Shown one piece after another: positions 11,168-22,110 of a stretch of DNA of 64,000 nucleotides (its first letter is position 1; each line of letters opens with the position of its first letter). The DNA comes from Anaspis maculata. Taxonomy: Eukaryota > Arthropoda > Insecta > Coleoptera > Scraptiidae. The notes beneath the pieces were generated by a model, which did no database searches, was not told the origin of the DNA, and saw only the letters and a program-made list of their open reading frames with translations. A program made the position numbers and the translations under genes. The stretch spans positions 56,415,306 through 56,479,305 of the forward strand of contig OX421963.1 of assembly GCA_949128115.1 (NCBI GenBank), read 5' to 3'.

Positions 11168-13902
11168 GGTCGAGGAACACAACGCAATAAGTTTAGAGAA
11201 TGTGACATGCACCAGTGGCGTACCAGACGGCTGCGAAGGGGCCAAAAACCGATTTTTCACGAAGTCTTATGGTAAACCGTGACTAACACTTTTTTTGACA
11301 AGTTTGGTATCATTTCTGACCAAATCGCACATCCTAATTCTAAAAATGATAATAAAATTTTTAAGAGACGTGTTTAACCGATTTTATTAGAAAAAAACAT
11401 GATTTTTGTACCATTAAAATTGATGTTTTGTAATTCTAGTTCCATCATTGTCCAATGTATATATGACTATGATTTTGACTTAGACAGTTGCTTCAGGCTA
11501 TTTCACACACAAATATCATTTGCTGAAATTTTTTCCCGTTTTCACAAAGTGACGGAGTTATTTTATTTCTTGAGATGTTGTATGTCAAAGCTTGATGTGA
11601 CGAAACGTGCTATTACACAGAAAAAATTAGGCTATGGTCAGAATAAAGCTTTGAGTTGGTACTTTATTCATTCCAAGGCATGGAAGTAGTTATCTCTATC
11701 AAACAAAATAGAAAAAACTGGAATCGGAGCCGTATTGTAGTCACGACAACATTTTTCATTAGACATTGCGAGCTTTGGAAATTAAATTTCTTCATGATGC
11801 ACTTTTTGGAACAAAACTACGGTGTGACTTTGTAACATCGATAGAAACTTCTGGTGCATGAAATTCGTCTATAAAATAGTTTTATTGAACAATCTATGTC
11901 AGAATTGTGATCATAGGTGATTTCAACCACAATGGGAATGGAACTAAAAAATGACAAATTCATAGGTCGAAACTTCTCGTTTTTTCACAAAATTTATTCC
12001 GCAATGTCGGAAGAAATGATATCATGACTAAAATTCGGCTCCGATTCTTTTTTTTCTATTTTATTTGATAGAAATAACTATTCTCATGCCATGAATTGAA
12101 TAAAGTACCAAATCAAAGCAACATTCTGACCAAAGACTGATTTTTTTCTGTAAAATAGAACGTTTCATCACATCAAGCTTTGACATGCAATATCTCAAGA
12201 AATAAAATCACTCCGTGACTTTCTGGAAACGGGAAAAAGTTTCAGCAAATGATATTTGTGTATGAAATAGCCCAAAGCAACTGTCTAGGTCAAAATCATA
12301 GTTATAAATACATTGGACAATGATGGAACTAGAATTACAAAACATCAATTTTGAGGGTGAAAAAAATCATGTTTTTTTTCCTGATAAAATCGGTTGAACA
12401 CGTCTCTATCAAAATTTCATACTTATTTTAGAATCAGGATGTGCGATTTGATCAGAAATGATACCAAACATACCGGGTGATCATTTGAAAACTATCCACC
12501 TGCAATATCTCCCGATTCCTAGTGCAGATGTCTTTGAGCAAAAACAGGTCGATTTTTATATCGAGGGGGACATCTAAAACATACATTGGAGAATTTATAT
12601 CTTAAGCCCCCTCGCCCCCACTCGCCCCAACTTTGAAATTTCAAATGACACCACCTACCTTGCGATACGTCAAATTAAAGAGAATGAAATTCTCTTTCTA
12701 AAAAAGATATTTTAAAATTTTTCAACCTCACCCCCTGTTCTCCCTAAAATTCTCTGAGTGTCCAAGTTAATATTCTTGACCTCCATTTCCCTTCAATACA
12801 GTAAACGTCATCCTGCACAGCATCGAAAGAGAAAATTTTCTATAAAAAAGTGCCACCCAAATTTACCCCTTCGCTCCCCCCACCTGACCTCAAAAATTTA
12901 AAATGTCAATACCCACTTTGTGATACATCAAATTGAAGGAAATTAAATTCTTTTCCTGAAAAAGATTTTTTCACAATTTTCAAAGCTCCCATCTCCCCCC
13001 TAGAAAACTCCAAATGGCCAATTTATTTGGGGAGGGGTAGAAAATTTCGAAAAAATTATTTTCGGAAAGAAAATTCAATCCCCTTTAATTTGATGTATCA
13101 CAAAGTAGGTGGTGTTTTGTTAAATTTGGGAGTTGAGGTGGGGGAGAGCAAAGGGGGGAATTTGGGTAGCACTTTTTCCACCAAAAATTTTCTTCTTCGA
13201 TGCTATCTAGGATGACGCCGACTAAATTGAGAAAAAAATGAGGGGTCCAGAATATAAAATGGGACAGTCAGAGAATTTTCAGGAAAAAGGGGGTGGGGTT
13301 AAAAAAAATTGAAATATTTTTTTCAGAAAGAAAATTTGATTTACTTTAATTTGATGTATCGCAAGGTAGGTAGTGTCATTTGCAATTTCAAAGTTGGGGT
13401 AAGTGGGGGCGAGGGGGGTGAATATAGAAATTTGCCAATATATGTTCTGGTTGTCCCTCTCGATATAAAAATCGACCTGTTTTTGCTCGAAAAAATATTC
13501 ACTAGGAATCGGGAGTTTTTGCAGGTGGATAGTTTTCAAATGATCACCCGGTATAAAAAAAGTGTTAGTCACGGTTTACCATGAGACTTTGTGAAAAATC
13601 GCACCTCGGCCCCTTCGCAGCCGTCTGGTACACCACTGGTGCATGACACATTCTCGAAACTTGTTGCGTTCTGTTCCTCGACCTCAAAAATATATACTTC
13701 AGCGAAAAAAGTATAAAAAAGCAACGGTTTCAAAAATGGTAATTTTTTGGACCTTCGACCTCTTAGGAAGCACGCCAGTCGGGTCCCATCGGGGCACCAC
13801 TTTTTGAAAATTACCTGTAGGTACATACCTACTACTCACGTTCAAAAGCGTTTTGCATCGGAATGAAATGCAAGGTTGGTTCCCCTAACGTTCGTACTAA
13901 AT
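11168..13902. mobile_element. Foldback family A, copy 2
   Basis: The arms match copy 1 (3108-4834) closely in both orientations, including the inward CAGTGGCGTACCA near 11212 and its counterpart near 13630, and the right end CCCCTAACGTTCGTACTA near 13902. The fold centre is near 11930. The right arm is interrupted at 12473-13551 by element B. Confidence 0.78.
12473..13551. mobile_element. Palindromic MITE family B, complete copy
   Basis: A 1079-bp palindrome with ends CCGGGTGATCATTTGAAAAC and its complement, between TA (12471-12472) and TA (13552-13553). Removing it restores the family A sequence seen uninterrupted in copy 1 near 4475. End fragments of the same family are at 4845-4956 and 32068-32242. 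Confidence 0.9.
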
Positions 13903-14699
13903 TATGAGTATTGATATTTCTTTTTTTCCTTTTTCTCCTTTTGATTCAAATAATTATCTTGACCGGGGTTCCGGTAACGAACCCCGAGAATTTTTTTGAC
14001 ATTTCCCTTCCGATTTAAATTTTTTTTTTGGTCATTTAGGGCCTAATTCTAACATAGGTATATCTGTCACTGACAAGAGCTAACAAGCTTGAAACAAACG
14101 TTTGTATGCCAGTTATAGGCGAATCAACAGTTTTTTTCGGTGAAATAGTCAACGCGAATTGACATTTCATCTTACCTTTTCTACCTTTATTCTTTCCAAA
14201 AATAAGTTTTGTTGTCACCTTGTAAATTCAATTGATATTGCGAGTTACGTCTTTGCTTGCTTCACTTACGGGGACTATTTTTTTTTGAAAAAAGTATAGG
14301 TGCGTGGTCCTTATAAGTGAAATGAATGATTTGAACCATGGCAGTGAAATGTTTAAATGATTTGAACCATAAGAGTGAAATGATAGCGACAAAAACAGAA
14401 AATCGTCTTTGAATATGGTTACTGTGAACGCACTATACTTTGAAACCGACTATAGAAAAAGCCAATGAGGGGATTTTTTGGGGACTTTGGATAGGTTAAA
14501 GAGGATAAAATTCTGCGTCGATATCAATCATAAAATTTCATGATTTAATTTTTCTAACCCTATAAACTATCTTTGCCGCGCTATATCGTAGGATGTAAGA
14601 GTAATAGACTTCCAACTTCACCTGTTAGGTCTCATCGATGGAGGCAACATATTTCCGATTCAAAGTTAGCAGGTCAAAATGGATTCACCTTTGAATACA

Positions 14700-15713
14700 C
14701 GACAGTCGAGCGAAACCCCACAGGCGCTAACATGGTTCCGGGGCCACAGACGCGAAAGTGGTTTGAGGGACACACAAGCGAAAACTCTGATAGACGGATT
14801 CCGTAGTGCAATGTGGCAACGCCGCCCATCCTCCTGCGTCATCATCGGCTGCGCACAGACCCATCGGGGGACACAGGAGCGAAAGCACCTTGAGGGCCAC
14901 AGGAGCGAACGTGGTTTCAGCGACGCACAAGCGAAAGCACATCGGGGGACGCAGACGCTAAAGCACTTCGAGGGCCACAGGAGCGAAAACATTTGGTTTG
15001 GAGCTCTGCAGAATTCGTAGCGGTTCGTCTACTTCCAGGCAGATGGCGCCATCGGTTCATGTTCATTGATTTATAATGATTCATTGTTATCGAGCCACGT
15101 GTACCTACCTATAAGCCATCAATCACTTATAAGCTAAATTCTGCATTTGAGTATACCTATACTAAGTAATAATTAATAAAATAAAAAACAAATAAACAAT
15201 AGAATCGCACACATTGTAAAGTGGGTTTCGATTGAGTTAGCTGATGAGATAGCAGAATTTAGCTTATATTATAAGTGATTGATGGCTTATAGACAATGCT
15301 TATAGGTAGGTACACGTGGCTCGGTAACAATGAATCATTATAAATCGATGAACATGAACCGATGGCGCCATCTGCCTGGAAGTAGACGAACCGCTACGAA
15401 TTCTGCAGAGCTCCAAACCAAATGTTTTCGCTCCTGTGGCCCTCGAAGTGCTTTAGCGTCTGCGTCCCCCGATGTGCTTTCGCTTGTGCGTCGCTAAAAC
15501 CACGTTCGCTCCTGTGGCCCTCAAGGTGCTTTCGCTCCTGTGTCCCCCGATGGGTCTGTGCGCAGCCGATGATGACGCAGGAGGATGGGCGGCGTTGCCA
15601 CATTGCACTACGGAATCCGTCTATCAGAGTTTTCGCTTGTGTGTCCCTCAAACCACTTTCGCGTCTGTGGCCCCGGAACCATGTTAGCGCCTGTGGGGTT
15701 TCGCTCGACTGTC
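14700..15713. repeat. 1-kb near-identical palindrome with tandem motif
   Basis: The left arm (14700-15120) and right arm (15290-15713) are almost identical inverted copies. The 106-codon stretch readable in both arms translates identically. Within each arm a degenerate unit of about 23 bp, typified by CACAGGAGCGAAAGCAC, recurs roughly ten times. The centre near 15200 is AT-rich. No clear target duplication was found. The open frames are repeat artefacts, not a supported protein. Confidence 0.8.
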
Positions 15714-15856
15714 GCCTCACCCATGAGAACATCACGCATATACTTGCGTGAGGGCACAACTGGCGGTCTGTAGTAGCTGTCCGTACTAGATCAACCAGCA
15801 TTTCAAGATGTGCTCTACCAATCACGTTCTTTCAGAAAATATGATCGTTGCAAATA

Positions 15857-16247
15857 CAGGGTGATTCGAAAGCACAAGAAATGATATCAGATAAATTTAT
15901 TTGAACAAATATTTTTTCTCTCTTTGAAACAATCCAAAGAGGTCCCAATATCTGAAAACTCGTGAATAACGAAGTCAATTCCGCAAATTTGGCTGATCTG
16001 GGACAAAAACTTCTGAACAAAACGAGAATTCGCGTAGTGATTCATTCTCCATAGATGATTCTCCGGAAACTTACGTTTTATTCGAAAGTCTTCCATCCTA
16101 GGTCAGATAAATTTTCAAGATAAGCTTTGCTGGTCACATCCTTTCTAAAACGGAGGCCGTTTCAATCAAATACCGAGGGATTCAAGATGTGAAGAAATTC
16201 ACCTATACGACAAGTTTTTATTTTTTTTCGTCTTTTAAATCACCCTG
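15857..16247. mobile_element. Degenerate CAGGGTGATT-ended MITE
   Basis: The left end CAGGGTGATTCGAAAG follows TA. The right end is the complement of CAGGGTGATTTAAAAG but lacks the flanking TA. The interior is too diverged to fold throughout. Sequence beyond 16260 is partly inverted to this region (ACGTTTTATTCG near 16073 and its complement near 16335), so the left and right limits are uncertain. Confidence 0.5.
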
Positions 16248-16595
16248 TTTCTTGTTATGTTCTAGTTTTCTGCAAGAACGTGATCGGTAAAACATTTTCT
16301 GAAAATTTGGTTGACCTATCATGAGAGACTTCCGAATAAAACGTGAAATCCGTGAAGGATGAATCACTAGCGGGAATCTGCGCTCACAGGTATGCGCGCA
16401 AGTGATTTCCCTGATGGGAAAGATTGTCAGAAGAGTGATGATGCACCTCAAAAGCTTTTGAAATGTGCACGTACGAGACTTGTTAGCCGCATCGAGTTGG
16501 CACGATTTTGGACATATGGTGCGATTCTCTAAAGAATTACATTCCATAAAGGCTCTGTTAAGCTGTTATCACCTAGGCAACCTAAGCAAAATGTA

Positions 16596-17351
16596 CAAGG
16601 TATTCACGATAAAATTCACCCCCCCTCTAGGAGATTCCCCTTTAGTATATTTTGAAAAACTAAAAACTTTTTCTCAACGATTTTTCCGAGGGATCTTGAA
16701 TCGATCGTCTGATAGTTTTCAGTTGGTACCGTATACAGGGTGTGACATGTAACTTTTTTTTCTTCAAATGCAACACCCTATATTTTATTACGTCATTTGA
16801 TGAAGCCTTTCTTTCTGATTACAAAGATATATAACATTTATGATCTATTTTGACAAGGAAGTTGTCAAAAAAATTATAAAATAGGTAGTCAAATAAATTA
16901 AAAATTGAAAACTCCGCGACACCCTATATTAGGAACGAATTAGACCATTTATTCATGCAGAGTTGAATTTTGCAGACAAAATGCTGCGAGAATAACTTTT
17001 TTTTCAAGTGAACTGTAGAAACCAAAGCCATCTTGCCGTGAAACAAAATTATTTGACTAGGTACCTTTTTTATTATTTTTCCGACAACTTACTTGTCAAA
17101 ATAAATCATAAGTGTCATATATATTTGTAATCAGAAAAAAAGGTTCCACCAAATAACGGAATGAAATATAGGGTGTTGCATTTAAAATAAAAAAGTTACA
17201 TATCACACCCTGTATACGGTACCAATAAGAAACTTTTAAAGGATCGATTTAAGGTCCCTGGGAAAAATCGTGATGGAAAAGTTTTTAGTTCTTCGGAATA
17301 TCTTGAAGGGGAATCTACTGGAGGGGGGTGAATTTTATCGTGAACACCCTG
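16596..17351. mobile_element. 756-bp palindromic MITE, relative of 521-1273
   Basis: The ends CAAGGTATTCACGATAAAAT and the complement of CAGGGTGTTCACGATAAAAT lie between TA pairs (16594-16595 and 17352-17353). As in the 521-1273 element, a CCCC-rich and GGGAATC stretch follows each end, and each arm holds an inner CAGGGTGTGACAT/CACACCCTG hairpin. The sequence between is otherwise diverged. Confidence 0.83.
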
Positions 17352-17682
17352 TACCTATATTGACACGTTCGACGCCTTTCAGGCAATCGTGTACGATGTA
17401 CAACTGAACAAATAAAGGAAATTGATTGATTGATTGAACAGCCAATGACCGACACGAATTTCAACGTAACAGAGTTTATGGAATACCTTTAATTTTTTAC
17501 AGAATACCACCATTAGTTGGATCCGTAAGAACAACTAGAAAATCAACCCACCAAAGGCACTTGGCAACGCGTCGTGAAAACAATCGGAATCGAAACTGTT
17601 TGAAAGTTTCTCACTCGAAACGTCAAAGACTGCTTGTTGAGTGTTGTTGCTGATCTAAGTGCGCTGAAAATCAGACCCTAAG

Positions 17683-17910
17683 ATGTTTGGAACTTCACTC
17701 CTGTTACGTCGGACTTCCAGCAAGAGAGTCCTCAATAATTTCGTACGGAGAATGGCGGATCACCATGAAGACTATGGCGGAAAAATGGGGTCATCCTTGC
17801 CCTTTTCTATAAACAACAGGTTCAAGCTGACGGCCTATTTCATGATTTACTTCGGATCAGGATTCACAGCGCCTTCCCTTATTGTGCACTATCAGATGTC
17901 CAAAGCGTGA
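17683..17910 (+). CDS. COX7C: Cytochrome c oxidase subunit 7C
   Basis: 75 codons encoding the nuclear-coded small subunit VIIc of mitochondrial complex IV, a single-pass inner-membrane protein. Residues 1-25 are Arg/Ser-rich without acids until residue 26, as in a mitochondrial targeting peptide. The family core follows: LPFSINNRFKL (39-49), then a membrane segment with FGSGFTAP (57-64) and IVHYQM near the C terminus, matching the LPF...FGS.FA.PF...RHQ pattern of animal COX7C. The length is normal, or slightly long in the presequence. The reading frame is uninterrupted. No intron interrupts the coding region, and no poly(A) tract follows, so an active gene is favoured over a processed copy. 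The AATAAA signal at 18041 is 131 nt past the stop. The first ATG is preceded by a short untranslated leader; upstream 5' exons are not visible. Confidence 0.92.
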   Translation: MFGTSLLLRRTSSKRVLNNFVRRMADHHEDYGGKMGSSLPFSINNRFKLTAYFMIYFGSGFTAPSLIVHYQMSKA

Positions 17911-18040
17911 AGTGTTACTGTCATGGTTAACAATATTATGTTACTGATCTTAACAATCCCGTTGAAATCGCACTTATTCTGTATCTATTCTGTTTCAAAA
18001 CAAAAATTATGTTAGTTCCTCTTTGTGTATCTTCTTTGCA

Positions 18041-18046
18041 AATAAA
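18041..18046 (+). terminator. Poly(A) signal of COX7C
   Basis: AATAAA, 131 nt after the COX7C stop codon. Cleavage is expected around 18060. Confidence 0.7.
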
Positions 18047-18493
18047 AGATTTGATAATGAACTACCATTTTCGTTGATTACTGATATGGATGTAGTGGGT
18101 TGTAGTATGTAGAGGTGTAGGTACGATTCTCACGAAAAGTTTTATTGTCATTGATTGCCATACCAAGTAGGTACAGGACTACAGGTACAAGAATTGAAAA
18201 CGATTCTTCGCTATTGGGTATTATAAAAAGGTATAGAGCTTCCTATATACCTACCTACTTAATGCTAATAATGGTACCCATAGATAGGTACAGTACCTAT
18301 ACTTAGTTATTAGTGATCTATTATAATTGGAAATAACAAAGACTTTCTTCTTCGTTCTCCATATCAGTATCTACTTAGTTAGACGGAAACCTGTGTGAGC
18401 CTCAGGTTTGTAAATATAGCCATAGGAACTTGCCAGTATGTTATGCTTTGGGAGGCAAACGTTATTTAGTCGGTTTAATTATAATTAACTTAC

Positions 18494-18595
18494 CCTTAAA
18501 CCGTAAGAATACACGGCATCAGGCGGTGTGGTTGGGAATCGTCGCATTGCATGGCTAACCACAGCAGCCATGGGAGTTTGTACGATTTGGCATCA
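18494..18595 (-). CDS. Candidate 5' coding exon, unknown protein
   Basis: On the minus strand a pyrimidine-rich acceptor (CTTTTTGTTTCAG) precedes the 102-bp exon and a strong donor (AGG|GTAAGT) ends it. An ATG at 18571-18569 opens 26 codons up to the donor: MAAVVSHAMRRFPTT followed by PPDAVYSYGLR. The frame has a stop just upstream, so this would be the first coding exon after a 5'UTR intron. Continuation exons would lie at lower coordinates, past the oppositely oriented COX7C, and I could not find them. The product is not recognised. Confidence 0.35.
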
Positions 18596-18599
18596 CTGA

Positions 18600-19879
18600 A
18601 ACAAAAAGCAAAATGTTTAGGAGCGCCAAAAAAGGTTATTTCAGGAAGTAGGTAAAGAGTTAAGTCGATTATGGATTTCATAATAGTTTCAATCATAAAG
18701 CTTCAACAGACCCAACTTTGATTTTGTCCGCAGAATCGTTTTTCAATAAACGCAAGGATGTTGAAATCATACAGCTCAACTCCGGTAGAGCATGGATGCA
18801 TATAGGCACGTCCTGGTAATTCTGGTACATGAATCAAGCGAATAACTACCCATAATCACGCGAAAAAAAGTTGCATATAAATCCCAAGATAAAGCACATT
18901 TGCACAATTGCGGTTCCATTAACACAATACATTGTTACCTTATTTGACTTCGCTGAACTAGGCTGTCGGCTTTTTGTTCTATCACCACTATTATTCTTTA
19001 CGATCTAGTCTTGTACAGAGGTAAAGGTATACCTACCCACTCGACTTTCCAGCTGTCAGCCTTCAAGAATCACAACTGAACCACAATGATTAGGGAATTG
19101 GGTAATCTCAAGATCGTGGGCAATAAATAATTGAAACTTCCATTTTCGACCATCTTTATTGTCTTATTCCGCGTGGCGAATAGACCAGAGCGAATTGTCT
19201 ATAGATGGCGAAATCCGAGAGCATACCTAGCTATTAGCATAAAAAAAGAAATTTTCTGTCATCACTAAAGGAGCGAACATTACCGCACGTTGCACAAAAA
19301 CGATCGGCTTAATTAAATTCCGACGTTAAGTCGTCTTCTTGGGTTCAGCTGAAAATGGTCCTTGGCATACCAGGAATAGTTCCTATATAGATGCAAGTGA
19401 AAGTAAAAGTAGCCGTGAGGAATTGAATGTGCGAGCATGAAGAGTAGGTATCAATTATTTTGGTACCTACCTGTACCCTATGTGTGATGGATGTGATGTG
19501 ACGGATTTATACGTTCAGAGGCGTAGGAATTCGTTAATGTTGGGGAGAGGCAGCTCATTTTCATGATGAAATGGATATGTTTAATTTTGTTCGGTTAAGT
19601 AGCACGTTTTTTGTAATAATTCATCGAAAGAAAAGCGGGGGTGGAACAACAATAATCCAGCTGACATAGATTCAACCTGTTCCAATGATCGAGTAAGAAC
19701 TGAGAAATAAGGAGAATTAAGAAAAGCTTTCGCTTCATGAAACTGCAATGATAATTATAATTAAGTATAGTTTTACTTGATTTTATTTGTTCAGGCTCAT
19801 ACAAAAATTTTAGATACAGGGCTACCTTTCGTGCTACCTTTTACAGTCGGAATACTTTGTATGCCGTTCACGTTTTAAA
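18600..19879. other. No recognisable feature
   Basis: AT-rich, with scattered GTACCTACC runs. No long repeat pair, splice-bounded frame or RNA gene is seen. Confidence 0.45.
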
Positions 19880-20027
19880 TTCAGTAGAATGACTTATTGG
19901 AGCTGGGGGGTTACGGCTAGGGCTGATGGCATCTGTAAAGTTTTGGTGCGAAACTATCAGCGGCCATTCTCCTCCTAACGTTCCAGCTTGTCACTTTAAT
20001 TTGGCTTCGAAAAGTCATTCTACTGAA
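19880..20027. repeat. Short inverted repeat (16-bp perfect ends)
   Basis: TTCAGTAGAATGACTT at 19880-19895 is the exact complement of 20012-20027. The 116-bp loop holds GGCTGATGGCATC and no gene. This may be a small MITE, but target duplication is not evident. Confidence 0.5.
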
Positions 20028-21890
20028 AATAAAAAGTGTACAGGATTTAGATCCCAAAGAATGTTTCTGCTGATTCAGGAAAAGTCATTACCTAAGACTT
20101 CGACAGCCGATAAACGACGAACCTTCTCACACGCAAGACAAAGGCACTGCGGTCATCAAGAACGATACTTGCACAGCTTCAGTTGTATAGAGACGTTTCA
20201 AGCTCCTATAAGTAAATTAGAACTTTTTCGAATAAAAAAACAGTCATTTTTTTCCCAGGACCTCTCATTGCTAGCAGATACTTTGGTACTATAATATTTT
20301 CCCGATGAGTATCCTGGAGCCGCGAGCAAATTTTTCATCGAAACATCGTCTCCAAAATAAAACATCTGGTTACTATCTTATCATAATTTCGCAAAGCAAG
20401 ATAATTGGTCAGATCATAATAAGATTTCTTCAAAACTTCGAAATTATTCCGATCCGCTATATTGAAAAATGAAGCGTGTTGAGAGAACCATAATTACTGG
20501 ATTAAACAGCTTTCCACGGCCTTGACTCTTGGCAGTTTTCAGTTTTTGGGCTCCCACCGGAGGCTGTTAAAATTCTAATGCGTTAGAAATTCAGTGAACT
20601 TAAGAATATTTCAGTTTCACACCTGACATAACCGTCTGACATTTAGTATTGGCCATAGATAGTAGCATTTATATTGGTATTTAAATACAAGATTATTCTA
20701 CAAGCAAGGCATCCCAACGTGTTGAGTGCATCTGGCATGTCGGTAATTCATTAATTCGTAACTGAGAAAGTTTTCCTCATCGTGTCCCCACGCTCACACC
20801 ATGGAATTTGTCAATAATCCCCGCAAAACTGGCTAAAATTATTAATTAGATCCACTCTTCGTACGGTAGATTTTCAAACAAGGTAAACTCCACTTTTACA
20901 AGTCACGGCCACGTTTACGCGAGCTTTATCACTAATACTAACAACTATACTATCTTCACATTTGTTGAAGGGAATTGTCTACTACCGAATTTCATTCTTG
21001 ACTAATTTTATTGTTGTTGGCATCAGTGCCTAGGCCTCGCGTGAACATGGCAAGTCACTTCCACATCATCGTAATTTGGAAGAACATAATACGATATGGT
21101 TCGAATCGTTCAAATATATTCAGTTCAATTGTCAGTTCTTTTCTGTTAGATACCTACCTGCTTATACAAGGTGTTCCGGTGACGTCCACGCTGAACTCAA
21201 GGAGGTGATTCCTCTTACGAAAATTAGTGGAAAAAAAACAACCAAAGTATTATTTCTCCTGGAATATTTCCTGCGGGAGATACGAGCCCTGAATGATGAG
21301 AAGGACTGAACAGCCTAGTTTTTCTTTTCAGTGAGAATGGGTTGATGATAAAAACTTCTACGTAATTATTTTCTAAAACTGAAAACGTAATTATTGTATG
21401 GGGAGTTTGCGGGAATACGTCCGCACGACGTAACGTAACTTTCAACGTGAAAATAGACGAGTTTGTTATTTGAAATTCCTTAGTTACAGGAGAATTTTCA
21501 CGTTGTACGTTGCGTGAAATCGCCAACTCCCTATTTACGTTTATTCGCATTAGTAACAGTAACCTACAAGCAAAGTTTCAAGTAAATTTGACCAGTGGCG
21601 TCAAAGTTGTAAGGGGCTGGGACGGCTTGAACTTGAAAAAAGTCATCTGCAGGCTGACTAGATTTCTGTTTTCACAATTGGGTAGGTCGTTTGAGGACTG
21701 AACTTCCACTTTTCCCTTGTAAGGTTGTTCGGTAAGCAAACGACCCTCCTACGAAACTCCGGTTTCAAATAAAATTGCCTGGAAGACCAGGCGCTAAGAT
21801 TCGTTTAGAATGGAGTGATGTACTTAGTAAACTTACTTATAAATTGTAAATCTAAATAAATAAATAAATGCAAGTTTGTATTTTAAATGT
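20028..21890. other. No recognisable gene
   Basis: Mostly unique AT-rich sequence. An (AAAT)n run at 21853-21869 may be the worn tail of another retroposon. Open frames at 19926-20294 and 21224-21550 have no splice context or known motif. Confidence 0.4.
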
Positions 21891-21905
21891 TTGTCTTGAG
21901 TCAAT

Positions 21906-22096
21906 TATTAAAAAGAAGTTTTCCTTCTTATCGGCTTTTTTGCCATAGGAGCTGGCCCGTTTATTCATTAAACAATTTATCACAAAGGAAAAGAAAAGTG
22001 CGACTTTGGACAACACAATATCCAGACTTTTCACCGAGAATCGAACCCGGGACTTCCGCATCGCAGGCAGTCACAGAACCGCCTGCGCACGGAACC
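21906..22096 (-). repeat. tRNA-derived SINE, 13-bp perfect TSD
   Basis: Minus-strand copy of the SINE at 6430-6623: a tRNA-like head with GTCCCGGGTTCGATTC, then the shared body (GGACAACACAATATCCAGAC on the plus strand). It is flanked by GTCTTGAGTCAAT at 21893-21905 and 22097-22109. The target ran directly into the left edge of the 22111-23118 element. Confidence 0.85.
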
Positions 22097-22110
22097 GTCT
22101 TGAGTCAATA

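Larger units (their letters stand above)
10930..14581. mobile_element. Outer palindrome of a three-level nest
   Basis: The terminal arms (about 10930-11165 and 14340-14581) are inverted copies. Both contain the stretch GGCTTTTTCTATAGTCGG or its complement, and the ends read GCGCGG inside TA (10928-10929 and 14582-14583). The interior is occupied by foldback family A copy 2, which in turn holds element B. Confidence 0.75.

Noticed and set aside
14679..15825. Frames of 108-143 codons with RGTQERKHLEGHRSE-like text
   Set aside because: They translate the tandem motif of the 14700-15713 palindrome and appear identically in both arms and in overlapping frames, with no start or splice context.
19926..20294. 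122-codon plus-strand frame
   Set aside because: It starts inside the small inverted repeat at 19880-20027, has no motif, and no promoter or splice support.
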